A DNA stretch of 64,000 nt from Herbaspirillum sp. GW103. Its GTDB lineage: Bacteria > Pseudomonadota > Gammaproteobacteria > Burkholderiales > Burkholderiaceae_D. Every line of letters starts with the position of its first letter. The stretch's first letter is position 1. Below are positions 18,140 through 28,892 of this stretch, piece by piece. The position numbers were made by a program, and so were the translations under genes. Below the pieces are notes generated by a model. It did no database searches. It was not told the origin of the DNA and was given only the letters and a program-made list of their open reading frames with translations. Location: contig NZ_AJVC01000004.1 of assembly GCF_000261365.1 (NCBI RefSeq), forward strand, positions 558,001 through 622,000, given 5' to 3'.

Positions 18140-19075
18140 TCAGGCTGCGAGCAATTCCTCGCGCGTGACGGTGGCCGTGCCCAGCTTGCCGACCACGATG
18201 CCGCCGGCGCGATTGGCCATGGTCACCGCATCGACCAGCGAAGCGCCCGCACCCAGCATCACGGCCAGGGTGCCGATGACGGTATCACCGGCACCGGAGA
18301 CGTCATACACCTCACGCGCCATGGTCGGGAAGTGCGTAACTTCACCATCGCGATAGAGGCTCATGCCTTCTTCCGAACGGGTCAGCAGCAGGGCTTCGAG
18401 ATCGAGTTCGGCGCGCAGCTTCTGGGCGCGTGCAGTGAGCTCTTCCTCGTTCTTCCACTGGCCGACGATACGCACCAGTTCCGACTTGTTGGGCGTGAGC
18501 ACGGAGGCCCCCGCATAGCGTGCGAAATCATCGCCCTTGGGATCGACCAGGATGCGCTTGCCCAGCTTCCGGGCGGTGGCGATCATCTCAGCCACGTTGA
18601 CCAGACCGCCCTTGGCGTAATCGGAAAAAATGATCACATCGTAGTCAGCCACCAGTGAATTGAATTGCGTGAGCTTGTCGCGCAACACCGTATCGGTCGG
18701 GGCTTCCTCGAAATCGATGCGCACCAGTTGCTGCTGGCGACCGATCACGCGCAGCTTGACGATGGTGGAGATGCTGGGGTCGCGGTTGAGATGGCTGCGG
18801 ATGCCCATCTCGCCCAACATGCTGTCCATCACGCGGGCCGGTTCATCGTCGCCGGTCACGCCCAGCAGCGCCGTCTGCGCACCCAGGCTGGCGGTATTGC
18901 GGGCGACGTTGGCGGCGCCGCCCAGGCGCTCTTCCTTGCGTTCGACGCGCACCACCGGGACCGGGGCTTCGGGCGAGATGCGATTGACTTCCCCGAACCA
19001 GTAACGGTCCAGCATGACGTCGCCAACAATGAGGATGCGGGCCGCATCCCAGGCGGTCGCGATGTTCTTGTCCAC
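18140..19075 (-). CDS. hldA: D-glycero-beta-D-manno-heptose-7-phosphate kinase (RfaE domain I)
   Basis: 311 residues from the GTG at 19075; the frame is open further up but would overlap ugd. It is a PfkB/ribokinase fold: GDVMLDRYWFGEVNRISPEA (18-37) with the substrate-binding aspartate, LGGAANVARN (51-60), and the anion hole and catalytic base in DVSGAGDTVIG (Asp264). Enteric HldE has a second nucleotidyltransferase domain; this protein stops after the kinase, so adenylyl transfer must be done by a separate HldC elsewhere. It phosphorylates heptose-7-phosphate in the pathway to ADP-heptose for the LPS core. It follows ugd by 37 bases and closes the transcription unit. Confidence 0.93.
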   Translation of the reverse strand: MDKNIATAWDAARILIVGDVMLDRYWFGEVNRISPEAPVPVVRVERKEERLGGAANVARNTASLGAQTALLGVTGDDEPARVMDSMLGEMGIRSHLNRDPSISTIVKLRVIGRQQQLVRIDFEEAPTDTVLRDKLTQFNSLVADYDVIIFSDYAKGGLVNVAEMIATARKLGKRILVDPKGDDFARYAGASVLTPNKSELVRIVGQWKNEEELTARAQKLRAELDLEALLLTRSEEGMSLYRDGEVTHFPTMAREVYDVSGAGDTVIGTLAVMLGAGASLVDAVTMANRAGGIVVGKLGTATVTREELLAA

Positions 19076-19112
19076 GATGTGCTCTACCTTCCTATCCAGG
19101 TTGCGCGGGGGC

Positions 19113-20492
19113 TTATTGCACGCGCGCTTGCAGTGAACGGCCGATGCCGTAGTACTCGATGCCACTGTCGGCCATGAGCTGCGGATCGAACAGGTTGCGC
19201 CCGTCGAAGATCACCGGATGGTTCAGCGCTGCCTTGACGCGTTCGAAATCGGGGCTGCGGAAGGCCTTCCATTCCGTGACGATGGCCAGGGCATCGGCGC
19301 CTTGCAGCGCGTCCATCGGCGAAGAGGCAAAGCGGATGCGCTGCAGGCCGGCGCTCTCCTCGGCAAAGTCCAGTTCCAGTACGCGGGCGGCTTCCTTCAT
19401 GGCCACCGGATCGTAGACCGCCACGCTGGCACCGCGCCGCACCAGTTCACCGATCAGCACGCGCGAGGAGGCTTCACGCATGTCATCCGTGTTGGGCTTG
19501 AAGGCCAGGCCCCAGATGGCGAAGTGCTTGCCGGACAGGTCCTGGCCAAAGCGCGTCACTACCTTCTTGCCCAGCACGTGCTTCTGCAGGTCGTTGACCT
19601 GCTCCACGGCGCGCAGGATCAGCAGCGACTGGTCGTAATCACGCGCGGTACGTTCCAGGGCCTGCACATCCTTGGGGAAGCAGGAGCCGCCATAGCCGCA
19701 GCCGGCATACAGGAAGCTGTGGCCGATGCGCGGATCGGAGCCGATGCCGTGGCGCACCGATTCGATATCGGCACCGACACGATCAGCCAGGTTGGCCAGT
19801 TCGTTCATGAAGGAAATGCGCGTGGCCAGCATGGCGTTGGCGGCGTACTTGGTGAACTCGGCCGAACGCACGTCCATCCAGTAGGTGCGTTCATGGTTGC
19901 GGTTGAAGGGGGCGTAGAGCTTCTTCATCAGGGCCTGGGCGCGCAGGCCATCGGCGGTCTGATCATGGCCGATGACGATGCGGTCAGGGCGCATGAAGTC
20001 CTCGACAGCAGCACCTTCCTTCAGGAATTCCGGATTGGAGACGACCGAAAAATGCAGCTCGGTCTGGTCGCGTGCGGCCAGTTCTTCCCTGATCGCTGCC
20101 GTGACGCGGTCGGCCGTACCGACCGGCACGGTGGACTTGTCCACCACCACCTTGAAGCCCTGCATGTGACGGCCGATGTTACGGGCAGCCGCCAGCACAT
20201 ATTGCAGGTCGGCCGAACCGTCTTCATCAGGCGGGGTGCCTACGGCGATGAACTGGATGTCCCCATGGGCCACGCTGGCGGCCACGTCGGTGGAGAACTG
20301 CAGGCGGCCAGCCGCGCGGTTGCGCGCCACCACTTCTTCCAGCCCGGGTTCGTGGATGGGAATGCCACCGTTGTTGAGAATGTCGACCTTGCGCTGGTCG
20401 ACATCCAGGCAGAATACGTCGTTACCCAGTTCGGCCAGACAGGCGCCGGTCACCAGGCCTACGTAGCCGGTGCCGATGATGGTGATTTTCAT
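19113..20492 (-). CDS. ugd: UDP-glucose 6-dehydrogenase
   Basis: 459 residues from the ATG at 20492 with AGGA upstream. NAD-binding GTGYVG is at 7-12, the DKSTVPVGT turn at 118-126, NPEFLKEG at 153-160 and the catalytic cysteine in GGSCFPKD (Cys271). All three domains are present. It oxidises UDP-glucose twice to UDP-glucuronate, the precursor for capsule, exopolysaccharide or aminoarabinose modification of lipid A. Its place after lapA-lapB and before hldA ties it to envelope polysaccharide synthesis. Confidence 0.97.
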   Translation of the reverse strand: MKITIIGTGYVGLVTGACLAELGNDVFCLDVDQRKVDILNNGGIPIHEPGLEEVVARNRAAGRLQFSTDVAASVAHGDIQFIAVGTPPDEDGSADLQYVLAAARNIGRHMQGFKVVVDKSTVPVGTADRVTAAIREELAARDQTELHFSVVSNPEFLKEGAAVEDFMRPDRIVIGHDQTADGLRAQALMKKLYAPFNRNHERTYWMDVRSAEFTKYAANAMLATRISFMNELANLADRVGADIESVRHGIGSDPRIGHSFLYAGCGYGGSCFPKDVQALERTARDYDQSLLILRAVEQVNDLQKHVLGKKVVTRFGQDLSGKHFAIWGLAFKPNTDDMREASSRVLIGELVRRGASVAVYDPVAMKEAARVLELDFAEESAGLQRIRFASSPMDALQGADALAIVTEWKAFRSPDFERVKAALNHPVIFDGRNLFDPQLMADSGIEYYGIGRSLQARVQ

Positions 20493-20528
20493 GTTGGTTC
20501 CTAAGTTCAAGTACAGCCCGCAAGGGCC

Positions 20529-21704
20529 TCAATTCATGACATTCAATTCTTCAGTGCGGCGCGGCGGATAGGTCTCCCACTGGCTGCAACCCGGGCATTG
20601 CCAGTAGAACTGACGCGCCTTGAAGCCGCAGTGACTGCACTGGTAGCGCGCCAGCTTCTGGGTGTAACCGTGCACCAGGGTCTTGACCACGGCCAGCTCG
20701 GGACGCACGGTCTGGGGCGCACTCATCATGCGCGCTTCCAGGAACTTGTCCAGGCCCAGCAGCGTCGGGGTGCGGCGTAATTCTTCACTCACCAGCACAT
20801 TGGCCGCGTCGACACCATCGGCATCCAGCACGGCCTTGAAGACCACTTCCAGCAGGTCGATCGAGGGCGCTTCGGCCAGGTAGGCGCGCAGCAGGTTGAT
20901 GCCCTCCTGCGGACGGCCCACGGCAATGTAGCCATCCATGAGGCGCTGTGCCACCAGGGCGGTGTGCGGCACGCTCTGGTGCTCGACGCGGCGCCAGGTT
21001 TCCAGCGCACCTTCGATATCGCCGCGCGCGCGCAACGCGTCGCCCATGAGCATGGTGGCGCGCACGCTCTTGCGGTCGGCGGCCAGGGCCTTGTCCAGCA
21101 AGGCCATGGCCGCCTCGGTATTGGTGCGCACCAGTTCGTCGGCAGCCAGTTCGCAGTAGAACTGGGCAATCTCGCGCTGGCGTCCACCGGCGCCGGTGGC
21201 CTGCAGGATCTCGGCAGCGGAGATGGCACGCTCCCATTCCTTCTCGCGCTGGTAGATTTCCAGCAGGGCGCGTCCGGCCTGGGCGCTGTAGGGGGTGTCG
21301 ATGAGCTTGTTGAAGGTTTCTTCAGCACGGTCCAGCAGACCCGCCTTCAGGTAATCCTGGCCCAGCTCGTAGAGTGCATGGCCATGATGCTCGGCCGGCA
21401 GGTCGGGACGCGCCAGCAGGTTCTGGTGCACACGGATGGCGCGCTCGGTCTCGCCACGGCGGCGGAACAGATTGCCCAGGGCGAAGTGCAATTCCACCGT
21501 TTCAGGGTCCAGCTTGACGATCTCGATGAAGGCATCGATGGCCTTGTCGGGCTGCTCGTTGAGGAGGAAATTGAGCCCCTTGAAATAGCCGCGCGGCAGA
21601 GTACGCGACTCGGAGAGCAACTGGTTGATATCCACCCGCGCAGCAATCCACCCCAGGCCGAAGAAGACCGGGATGCCGAGCAACCACCAAAATTCAAATT
21701 CCAT
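20529..21704 (-). CDS. lapB: Lipopolysaccharide assembly protein B (YciM)
   Basis: 391 residues. An N-terminal membrane anchor (WWLLGIPVFFGLGWIAARVD) precedes about nine TPR repeats and a C-terminal rubredoxin-like metal knuckle with CSHCGF and CPGCSQW. In E. coli LapB sits at the inner membrane, binds LpxC and FtsH and sets the rate of LPS synthesis. All features needed are here. It follows lapA by 16 bases, the usual arrangement. Confidence 0.95.
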   Translation of the reverse strand: MEFEFWWLLGIPVFFGLGWIAARVDINQLLSESRTLPRGYFKGLNFLLNEQPDKAIDAFIEIVKLDPETVELHFALGNLFRRRGETERAIRVHQNLLARPDLPAEHHGHALYELGQDYLKAGLLDRAEETFNKLIDTPYSAQAGRALLEIYQREKEWERAISAAEILQATGAGGRQREIAQFYCELAADELVRTNTEAAMALLDKALAADRKSVRATMLMGDALRARGDIEGALETWRRVEHQSVPHTALVAQRLMDGYIAVGRPQEGINLLRAYLAEAPSIDLLEVVFKAVLDADGVDAANVLVSEELRRTPTLLGLDKFLEARMMSAPQTVRPELAVVKTLVHGYTQKLARYQCSHCGFKARQFYWQCPGCSQWETYPPRRTEELNVMN

Positions 21705-21720
21705 AAATAGTGAAAGACAA

Positions 21721-22047
21721 TTAGAGGATGTGCTGCGCAGTGATGACGCTGTCAGGTTGCGGCGGCTGGGCCTGCACCTGGGCGATTTCTTCCTGTTGCT
21801 TCTGAACTTGCGACAGCGCCTTCTTGTAGCGCGTGGCTTCGCGGCGGTGGCGCAGCACCAGCGGTGCCATGGCCAGCACGCCCAGGACGGCGCCGATCAC
21901 GAAGAAGGCCAGCAGCACCAGCACCAGCGGGTCGGTACGTTCATAGCCGAGGAAGAAGTGCATGGTCACTTCCTGAGTATTGCGCAGCGCAAAGAAGAAG
22001 AAGAACACGAACAGGATGGCCGCGATCAATCGGGACAGTATTTTCAT
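21721..22047 (-). CDS. lapA: Lipopolysaccharide assembly protein A domain (DUF1049)
   Basis: 108 residues from the ATG at 22047, preceded by AAAGGA at 8 bases. Two membrane helices (MKILSRLIAAILFVFFFFFA and about 41-63) flank the conserved ALRNTQEVTMHFFLG loop. A short coiled-coil tail (QVQKQQEEIAQVQ) follows. It is the small partner of LapB. The ihfB operon terminator lies about 160 bases upstream, so lapA probably starts a new transcription unit with lapB, ugd and hldA. Confidence 0.92.
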   Translation of the reverse strand: MKILSRLIAAILFVFFFFFALRNTQEVTMHFFLGYERTDPLVLVLLAFFVIGAVLGVLAMAPLVLRHRREATRYKKALSQVQKQQEEIAQVQAQPPQPDSVITAQHIL

Positions 22048-22210
22048 GGCGTAATCCTTTCTGGCGGGTCGTGATATTGCCCGAAGGCAGGCAGGCCAGG
22101 CTCGCCGGTAAGCGGTGCCGGTCTGCAGCATTATTGCGCTGGACGGAAAAATCGCGCCTGTTTCGCGCGCATTCCCGGTCAATCCGGGGTAGATCGGGAT
22201 TGTACGTGAA

Positions 22211-22236
22211 AAAAAACGGCATCCAAAGATGCCGTT
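22211..22236 (-). terminator. Intrinsic terminator after ihfB
   Basis: AACGGCATC (22215-22223) and GATGCCGTT (22228-22236) form a 9-base stem with a CAAA loop. On the minus strand a run of eight T follows. It ends the rpsA-ihfB unit, about 140 bases after the ihfB stop. Confidence 0.9.
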
Positions 22237-22373
22237 CATTTTGTTGATCTGCCTTTACACCCGTTCACCTGGCGATGTCCGAATGTGCAGCATTCAACGA
22301 TTATTACTGCTCGCGGGCGCAGAAAACTTCATTTGCGCCCGGCAAGAACTGTCTGGTCACAGGCTCAGCCGGG

Positions 22374-22679
22374 TCAATCCTCGCGGATTGGCTGGCCGAC
22401 CATCGCATCGACGCGTTCGCGCAATTCCTTGCCCGGCTTGAAGTGGGGGACCCGTTTTTCAGGGACCATCACCTTGTCACCAGACTTGGGATTGCGGCCG
22501 ATACGCGGCGGACGGCGGTTGAGCGCGAAGCTGCCAAAACCACGGATCTCGATGCGCTGGCCGGTCGCGAGAGCGTCGACCATGGCATCGAGGATGGTTT
22601 TGACCGCGTAATCCGCATCCTTGGCAACAAGTTGCGGATAACGCTCAGCCAGACGGGCGATCAGCTCCGACTTTGTCAT
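22374..22679 (-). CDS. ihfB: Integration host factor subunit beta
   Basis: 101 residues from the ATG at 22679; the open frame upstream is the shadow of rps[16 protein letters not shown] begins the HU/IHF helix pair, and [21 protein letters not shown] is the DNA-bending arm with the proline that intercalates. [17 protein letters not shown] is the usual IHF-beta end. With IhfA it bends specific sites for recombination, transcription and replication. It follows rpsA by 13 bases, a widely conserved pair. Confidence 0.96.
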   Translation of the reverse strand: MTKSELIARLAERYPQLVAKDADYAVKTILDAMVDALATGQRIEIRGFGSFALNRRPPRIGRNPKSGDKVMVPEKRVPHFKPGKELRERVDAMVGQPIRED

Positions 22680-22692
22680 CGTGACCGGAAGA

Positions 22693-24408
22693 TCAGTTCT
22701 TGTTGTCGAGCTTGGCCTTGAGCAGCGCGCCCAGGCTGGTGGTGCCCGAAGCAGCGTTGGAGTCAGCCGACATCTTCTGCATGGCTTCCTGGGTCTCGGC
22801 GTTGTCCTTGGCCTTGATCGACAGCTGGATGCTGCGTGCCTTGCGGTCGATGTTGATGACCAGGGCTTCGACGGCATCGCCAACCTTCAGGTGGGTACCG
22901 GCATCTTCCACGCGGTCGCGGGAGATTTCGGAAGCGCGCAGGTAGCCTTCGACTTCGTCGGTCAGCTGGATCACGGCGCCCTTGGGCTCAACCGACTTGA
23001 CGGTACCGGTCACGATCGCACCCTTGTCGTTCAGGGCAGCGAAGTTGTTGAACGGGTCGCCTTCCAGTTGCTTCACGCCCAGGGAGACGCGCTCGCGTTC
23101 CACGTCGATGGCCAGCACAACGGCTTCCAGCTCGTCGCCCTTCTTGAACTTGCGCACGGCTTCTTCGCCAGCTTCGGTCCAGGACAGGTCGGACAGGTGC
23201 ACCAGGCCGTCGATGTTGCCCGGCAGGCCGATGAACACGCCAAAGTCGGTGATCGACTTGATCGAACCCTTGACCTTGTCGCCCTTCTTGTGGCTCATGG
23301 CGAAGTCGTCCCACGGGTTCGGCTTGCACTGCTTCATGCCCAGGGAGATACGACGACGCTCTTCGTCGATTTCCAGAACCATGACTTCGACTTCGTCGCC
23401 CAGCTGGACAACCTTGTTCGGGGCCACGTTCTTGTTGGTCCAGTCCATTTCGGAGACGTGCACCAGGCCTTCGATGCCTTGTTCGACTTCCACGAATGCA
23501 CCGTAGTCGGTCAGGTTGGTGACCTTGCCGAACAGGCGGGTGCCTTGCGGGTAGCGACGCGACAGGCCGGTCCACGGATCGTCGCCCAGTTGCTTCACGC
23601 CCAGGGAGACGCGGTTCTTCTCTTGATCGTACTTGAGGACCTTGGCGGTGATCTCTTGGCCAACCGACAGCACTTCCGACGGGTGACGCACACGACGCCA
23701 TGCCAGGTCGGTGATGTGCAGCAGGCCGTCGATGCCACCCAGGTCAACGAACGCACCGTAGTCGGTGATGTTCTTGACGATACCGGTGACGACGGTGCCT
23801 TCCTTCAGGGTTTCCATCAGCTTGGCGCGCTCTTCGCCCATCGAGGCTTCGATCACGGCACGGCGCGACAGAACGACGTTGTTGCGCTTGCGGTCCAGCT
23901 TGATGACCTTGAATTCCAGGGTCTTGCCTTCGAACGGGGTGGTGTCCTTGACCGGACGGGTGTCGACCAGCGAACCCGGCAGGAAGGCACGGATGCCGTT
24001 GGTCAGAACGGTCAGGCCGCCCTTGACCTTGCCATTGACGGTACCGGTGACGATCTCGCCGGACTCCATCGCCTTTTCCAGCGAGAGCCACGATGCCAGA
24101 CGCTTGGCCTTGTCGCGCGACAGGATGGTGTCGCCGAAACCGTTTTCCAGGGATTCGATCGCAACGGAGATGAAGTCGCCGACGTTGACTTCGACTTCGC
24201 CGTTGTCGTTCTTGAATTCTTCAACAGGGATGAAGGCTTCGGACTTCAGGCCGGCGTTGACGATCACGAAGTTGTGATCCAGGCGCACGACTTCTGCCGA
24301 GATGACTTCACCCGAACGCATGTCCTGACGCGACAGCGATTCTTCGAACAGAGCAGCAAATTCGCTGGAGGTATCAACACCTGCAGCGATAACGGTAGTG
24401 GTAGACAT
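22693..24408 (-). CDS. rpsA: 30S ribosomal protein S1
   Basis: 571 residues from the ATG at 24408, six S1 OB-fold repeats. The first two bind the ribosome and the next four show the RNA-binding pattern (for example [17 protein letters not shown], then [19 protein letters not shown] and [19 protein letters not shown]). Codon choice is strongly biased compared with neighbours, as expected for an abundant protein. There is no Shine-Dalgarno sequence before the ATG (the leader there is pyrimidine-rich), which fits the known SD-less, self-regulated translation of rpsA in E. coli. The 216-base gap to cmk gives room for its own promoter. Confidence 0.97.
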   Translation of the reverse strand: MSTTTVIAAGVDTSSEFAALFEESLSRQDMRSGEVISAEVVRLDHNFVIVNAGLKSEAFIPVEEFKNDNGEVEVNVGDFISVAIESLENGFGDTILSRDKAKRLASWLSLEKAMESGEIVTGTVNGKVKGGLTVLTNGIRAFLPGSLVDTRPVKDTTPFEGKTLEFKVIKLDRKRNNVVLSRRAVIEASMGEERAKLMETLKEGTVVTGIVKNITDYGAFVDLGGIDGLLHITDLAWRRVRHPSEVLSVGQEITAKVLKYDQEKNRVSLGVKQLGDDPWTGLSRRYPQGTRLFGKVTNLTDYGAFVEVEQGIEGLVHVSEMDWTNKNVAPNKVVQLGDEVEVMVLEIDEERRRISLGMKQCKPNPWDDFAMSHKKGDKVKGSIKSITDFGVFIGLPGNIDGLVHLSDLSWTEAGEEAVRKFKKGDELEAVVLAIDVERERVSLGVKQLEGDPFNNFAALNDKGAIVTGTVKSVEPKGAVIQLTDEVEGYLRASEISRDRVEDAGTHLKVGDAVEALVINIDRKARSIQLSIKAKDNAETQEAMQKMSADSNAASGTTSLGALLKAKLDNKN

Positions 24409-24624
24409 AAAAGAAAGTAAGAAAGATTGGCCGGTATCCGTGTGATGCAATCAAGCTGACTTGCACTGCCGTCTTCGTTGCCGCCGACGACATGGGTACT
24501 GGGTTAGGTTTATCAACACCCGTCAGACTTTGCATCTGCCGGGCACCAATGGCACTACGGGTACAACAAGGACTTGCCCATGATGGGTCCTGAACATGCC
24601 GTTTCAAGCGGATTGCAACGGATT

Positions 24625-25293
24625 TCAGTGCCCCAGGGCAGCGTACCAGCTGAGTACCTGCTGCACCGCTTCGTCAGCGGTCATGTCGGATGTATCCAGG
24701 TGATATGCACCCTCCGCAGCCTTCAAGGGGGCCGACGAGCGGTTCATGTCGCGTTCGTCGCGCTCCTTCAAATCTCTGGAGAGGTCTTCGATATTAGCAG
24801 AAAAACCCTTGTCAATCAATTGCTTATAGCGCCTTGTGGCGCGTGCTTCCACACTGGCAGTCAAAAATACCTTCAAGCGGGCAGCGGGGAAGATGACGGT
24901 ACCCATGTCACGGCCATCGGCCACCAGGCCCGGAGGTTTCCTGAATGACAACTGAAGTCCGTACAGGGCCTGGCGAACCGAGATCAGCGCGGCGATCTTG
25001 GAGGCGGTATTGCCGACCTCCTCGGCGCGGATAGCCTGGGTCACGTCTTCATTGGCCAGGAAGATATGGGCACCATCGAAGTGGCAGTGCAGGTGTTCGG
25101 CAGCCTTGGCCAGGGCATGTTCATCGTCCAGCGCGATGCCGCGACGCAACACGGACAGTGCCGTCAGGCGGTACAGCGCGCCCGAATCGAGGTAATGGAA
25201 ACCCAGTTCACGCGCCACTTTCTGGGCCACGGTGCCCTTGCCCGAGGCAGTGGGGCCATCGATGGCGATGACCGGTATCTTTGCTTTTTCCAT
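24625..25293 (-). CDS. cmk: Cytidylate kinase
   Basis: 222 residues. The P-loop GPTASGKGT (residues 13-21) is followed by [10 protein letters not shown], and [13 protein letters not shown] binds [20 protein letters not shown] and the LID arginines ([13 protein letters not shown]) match the family. It converts CMP and dCMP to the diphosphates. It lies between aroA and rpsA, as in many proteobacteria. Confidence 0.96.
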   Translation of the reverse strand: MEKAKIPVIAIDGPTASGKGTVAQKVARELGFHYLDSGALYRLTALSVLRRGIALDDEHALAKAAEHLHCHFDGAHIFLANEDVTQAIRAEEVGNTASKIAALISVRQALYGLQLSFRKPPGLVADGRDMGTVIFPAARLKVFLTASVEARATRRYKQLIDKGFSANIEDLSRDLKERDERDMNRSSAPLKAAEGAYHLDTSDMTADEAVQQVLSWYAALGH

Positions 25294-25350
25294 GGCCTGA
25301 ACCCTTTATCTGTGAATAATTTAGTGTAATTCCGTCAAACACAGGGTTTA

Positions 25351-26682
25351 TCAGATCAAGGTTTGTTCGGCAATCTTTTTGAAGACGTCGAAGTAATCCG
25401 GGAAGGTCTTGGCCACGCATTTGGGGTCGTTGATGCGGATACGGTTGCCACGCCGCAATGCACCATCCAGCGCCGCCAGCGAGAAGCACATGGCCATGCG
25501 GTGGTCATCGTAGGTATCGATGGCGGCCGTACCGATCTCGGCCGGAGGCGTCACCGTCAGGTAGTCGGCACCCTCTTCCACCTGTGCGCCCAGCTTGCGC
25601 AATTCGGTCGCCATGGCCGCCAGGCGGTCGGTTTCCTTGACGCGCCAGCTGGCGATGTTGCGCAGGGTACTGGGACCGTCGGCATAGAGCGCGGCCACGG
25701 CGATGGTCATCGCCGCGTCGGGAATATGGTTGAAGTCGGCATCGATGGCCTTGAGCGGGCCGTTGGAGGAGGCTTCGATCCAGTTCTCGCCCATGGTGAT
25801 GGTGGCACCCATCTGCTCCAGCGCTTCGACGAAGCGCACGTCGCCCTGGATGCTGTCGCGGCCCACGCCCTCGACCCGGATCGGGCCGCCGGTGATGGCA
25901 CCGGCCGCCAGGAAGTAGGAGGCCGAGGACGCATCGCCCTCGACATGGATGCTGCCGGGGCTGCGGTAATGCTGGCCCGCCTTGATGGTGAACTGTTGCC
26001 AGCCGTCCCGTTCGACTTCCACACCGAAGCGGCGCATCAGGTTCAGGGTGATCTCGATGTAGGGCTTGGAGATGAGCTCACCCACCACCTCGACCTGCAT
26101 GGCCTCTTCACGTGCCATCAGAGGAGCCGCCATCAGCAATGCCGTCAGGAACTGGCTGGAGACATTGCCGCGCACCTTCATGCGCGAGGACGCGAGCTGG
26201 CCACGACGGATGTGCAGGGGTGGATAGCCGGGATTGCCGGTGTACTCGATACGCATGCCGACGGCATTCAGGGCATCCACCAGGTCGCCAATCGGACGCT
26301 CGTGCATGCGCGGCACGCCATGCAGCGTGTAGTCGCCGCCCAGCACGGCCAGGGCTGCGGTGAGCGGACGGATGGCGGTACCGGCATTGCCCATGAAGAG
26401 ATCAGCCTGGTGCACGGGCAGCATGCCGTTGACGCCATGGACGATGTAATCCTGGGTCCCTTCGATCTGCTCCCACTTCACGCCCAGCGTCTGCAGGGCC
26501 ATCAGCATGACCAGCGTATCGTCTGAAGCCAGCAGGTCAAAGATGCGGGTAGTACCGCCCGAGAGCGCCGCCAGCAGCAGGATGCGGTTGGAGATGCTCT
26601 TGGAGCCCGGCAACTTGACCGTGCCTTGCACGTGCGGGACCGGATTCAGATCGATATGGCGGGGGTAGGAAGGCTGTTTCAT
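25351..26682 (-). CDS. aroA: 3-phosphoshikimate 1-carboxyvinyltransferase (EPSP synthase)
   Basis: 443 residues. PGSKSISNR (residues 25-33) binds shikimate-3-phosphate, [11 protein letters not shown] binds phosphoenolpyruvate, and [11 protein letters not shown] is near the C-terminus. The GNAGTAxRP form is that of class I enzymes, which are usually glyphosate-sensitive. It makes EPSP in the shikimate pathway and is clustered with tyrA and pheA, whose products use the chorismate formed one step later. The gene is 57 bases upstream of cmk. Confidence 0.97.
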   Translation of the reverse strand: MKQPSYPRHIDLNPVPHVQGTVKLPGSKSISNRILLLAALSGGTTRIFDLLASDDTLVMLMALQTLGVKWEQIEGTQDYIVHGVNGMLPVHQADLFMGNAGTAIRPLTAALAVLGGDYTLHGVPRMHERPIGDLVDALNAVGMRIEYTGNPGYPPLHIRRGQLASSRMKVRGNVSSQFLTALLMAAPLMAREEAMQVEVVGELISKPYIEITLNLMRRFGVEVERDGWQQFTIKAGQHYRSPGSIHVEGDASSASYFLAAGAITGGPIRVEGVGRDSIQGDVRFVEALEQMGATITMGENWIEASSNGPLKAIDADFNHIPDAAMTIAVAALYADGPSTLRNIASWRVKETDRLAAMATELRKLGAQVEEGADYLTVTPPAEIGTAAIDTYDDHRMAMCFSLAALDGALRRGNRIRINDPKCVAKTFPDYFDVFKKIAEQTLI

Positions 26683-26763
26683 CTTGCTGGCTTTTCTGTG
26701 GATGATTCGTTGGAGGAATCCGGCCGCCCAGGCGGCCTTGGTGATGGGCTCTGGAAGAAATAT

Positions 26764-27651
26764 TCAGTTGGTCTTGCGCTCAGCCGCTTCGATGGCTGCG
26801 GCCCATTGCTGGCGGGCATGCTGGGCGCTGGCATAGACCTTTTCGATGGCGGCACCATCGCTGGCGGCAATCATCGCGCGAATACCCTGCAATTGCACCA
26901 GATAGGCATCGACCTCGGTGAGCAAGGCGTCACGGTTGGCCAGCGTGATGTCGCGCCACATCTCCGGCGAGGAAGCGGCAATTCGGGTGAAATCGCGAAA
27001 ACCGCTGGCAGCGTACTGGAACAGCGTGTCGGCATGCGGCTTGGCGGCGATGTCATCCACCAGCGCGAAGGCCAGCACGTGCGGCAGATGGCTCACCGAG
27101 GCAAAGACCGCATCATGCTCCTGCGGCGAGAGCCGATGGATGATCGCGCCACAGGCACGCCAGGCTTGCGCCACGGTCTCGACGCCGGCGCCACTATTCT
27201 CGGGCAAGGCGGTGATGACCACCTTCTTGCCTTCATACAATTCCGCCAGGGCCGCTTCCGGCCCATGCTTTTCGCGTCCGGCAATCGGATGGGCCGGGAC
27301 GAACTGGCCAATCCGTTCACCCAGCGCCTTGCGGGCGGCAGCGACCACATCGCTCTTGGTACTGCCGGCGTCGGTGACGATGGCCTGGGGATCGAGGTGC
27401 GGACGGATGGCGGCCAGGATGGCTTCGGTCTGCGCGACCGGCGCGGCCACCAAAATCAGGTCGGCGCCCGGCACGGCGGCGGCCGCATCGGTGGCGATGG
27501 CATCGATGATGCCCAGCTCGCGCGCGCGTTCCAGGCTGGCCAGCGAGCGGCCCACGCCGACGATGTGATCGGCCTGGCCGGCACGGCGCAGCGCCAGGGC
27601 GAACGAGCCGCCGATCAAGCCCACGCCGAAGATGACGACTTTCTTGAACAC
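26764..27651 (-). CDS. tyrA: Prephenate dehydrogenase
   Basis: 295 residues. I prefer the GTG at 27651 (MFKKVVIFGVGLIGGS), which has AAGG upstream; a TTG at 27669 is possible. The NAD(P)-binding glycine loop is GVGLIGGS. The catalytic histidine lies in AHPIAGREKHG, and SVSHLPHVLAFALV is diagnostic. There is no chorismate mutase or ACT domain, so regulation by tyrosine through ACT is not expected. It makes 4-hydroxyphenylpyruvate on the way to tyrosine. It follows pheA by 39 bases; hisC, often placed between them, is absent. Confidence 0.94.
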   Translation of the reverse strand: MFKKVVIFGVGLIGGSFALALRRAGQADHIVGVGRSLASLERARELGIIDAIATDAAAAVPGADLILVAAPVAQTEAILAAIRPHLDPQAIVTDAGSTKSDVVAAARKALGERIGQFVPAHPIAGREKHGPEAALAELYEGKKVVITALPENSGAGVETVAQAWRACGAIIHRLSPQEHDAVFASVSHLPHVLAFALVDDIAAKPHADTLFQYAASGFRDFTRIAASSPEMWRDITLANRDALLTEVDAYLVQLQGIRAMIAASDGAAIEKVYASAQHARQQWAAAIEAAERKTN

Positions 27652-27690
27652 GTTGAATTCAGCCTTCAAAGGTGGCAGGAGGGCAGGCGC

Positions 27691-28764
27691 TCACAGGCCC
27701 AGCGGATAAGAGCCCAGCAGCTTGAAGAAGGCCGCATTCTGGCGCAGCTCTTCCAGCGCCCTGGCGACCTTTTCATCCTGCTCATGGCCTTCGAGGTCGA
27801 CGTAGAAATAATATTCCCACGCGCCCATGCGGGCCGGGCGCGACTCGAAGCGCGTCATCGACACGCCATGGCGCGCCAGCGGGGCCAGCAGGTTGTAGAC
27901 CGCACCGGCCTTGTTGGGCACCGACAGCACGATGGAAGTCTGGTCGCGGCCCGACGGTGCCGTGCGCAAACGGCCGATCACCGCAAAGCGGGTGCGATTG
28001 TGCGGATCATCCTGGATATGGGCATTGACCGTCTGCAGGTTGTACTTCTGGCCGGCGATTTCGCCGGCAATGGCCGCCACGCTTTTATCTTCACCTGCCA
28101 TGCGCGCGGCCTCGGCGTTGGAGGCCACCGCCTGGCGCTCGATGGCAGGATAATTCATATTGAGCCAGGCATTGCACTGGGCGAGGGCCTGCGAGTGGGC
28201 GCAGATGCGGGTGATGCCGTCCATGTTGCCGCTGGTCGTCATCAGGCTGTGATGCACGGGGATGGCAACTTCGCCGCTGATGGTCAGCGTAGTCTGCAGC
28301 AGCAGATCCAGGGTGCGATTGATCACGCCTTCGGAGGAATTCTCGATGGGTACCACGCCGAAATCGGCGGTACCGGCTTCGGCATCGCGGAACACTTCAT
28401 CAATTGATACACACGGCAAGCCTTCGATGGCGTGACCGAACTGCTGGTACACCGCCTGTTCGCTGAAGGTACCTTCGGGGCCGAGGTAAGCCACCACCAC
28501 ACGCTTTTCCAGCGCGCGGCAGGCCGACATCACTTCGCGGAAGATGGTCTGGATATCGGTGCCCAGCAAGGGGCCGGGATTGCGGTCGGCGGCGCGGCGC
28601 AGCACCTGGGCTTCGCGCTCGGGGCGAAACACCGGGGCATTGGTCTCGGCCTTGACGTGGCCCACTTCCTGCGCGACGCGGGCGCGCTGGTTCAGCAGGT
28701 CGAGGATCTGCGCATCGATGGCATCGATCTTCTGGCGCAGGGGTAGCAACTTGTCGTCACTCAT
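27691..28764 (-). CDS. pheA: Chorismate mutase / prephenate dehydratase (P-protein)
   Basis: 357 residues with three parts. The AroQ chorismate mutase helices are at 1-90 (LRQKIDAIDAQILDLLNQRA), the prephenate dehydratase at about 93-270 (AYLGPEGTFSEQAV, the PIENSSEGVINRTLD loop and NRTRFAVIG), and an ACT regulatory domain at 280-357 with ESRPARMGAWEYYFYVD for phenylalanine feedback. It turns chorismate into phenylpyruvate. It lies between serC and tyrA. Confidence 0.97.
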   Translation of the reverse strand: MSDDKLLPLRQKIDAIDAQILDLLNQRARVAQEVGHVKAETNAPVFRPEREAQVLRRAADRNPGPLLGTDIQTIFREVMSACRALEKRVVVAYLGPEGTFSEQAVYQQFGHAIEGLPCVSIDEVFRDAEAGTADFGVVPIENSSEGVINRTLDLLLQTTLTISGEVAIPVHHSLMTTSGNMDGITRICAHSQALAQCNAWLNMNYPAIERQAVASNAEAARMAGEDKSVAAIAGEIAGQKYNLQTVNAHIQDDPHNRTRFAVIGRLRTAPSGRDQTSIVLSVPNKAGAVYNLLAPLARHGVSMTRFESRPARMGAWEYYFYVDLEGHEQDEKVARALEELRQNAAFFKLLGSYPLGL

Positions 28765-28892
28765 CTTGCTCTTTCAGGTGTTGCACGGCGCGCGGGCACT
28801 ACGAGCGGCCGGCGGCGCACCGGGCATGGCGTTGGCTTGGCGCACGGCCACGGCCTGCACTGCGCGGGCGCTGCGCCCGGCCAGATGCGGCC

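Noticed and set aside
22681..24420. A 579-codon open frame opposite rpsA
   Set aside because: Complement of a strongly biased ribosomal protein gene; composition is typical of a shadow frame.
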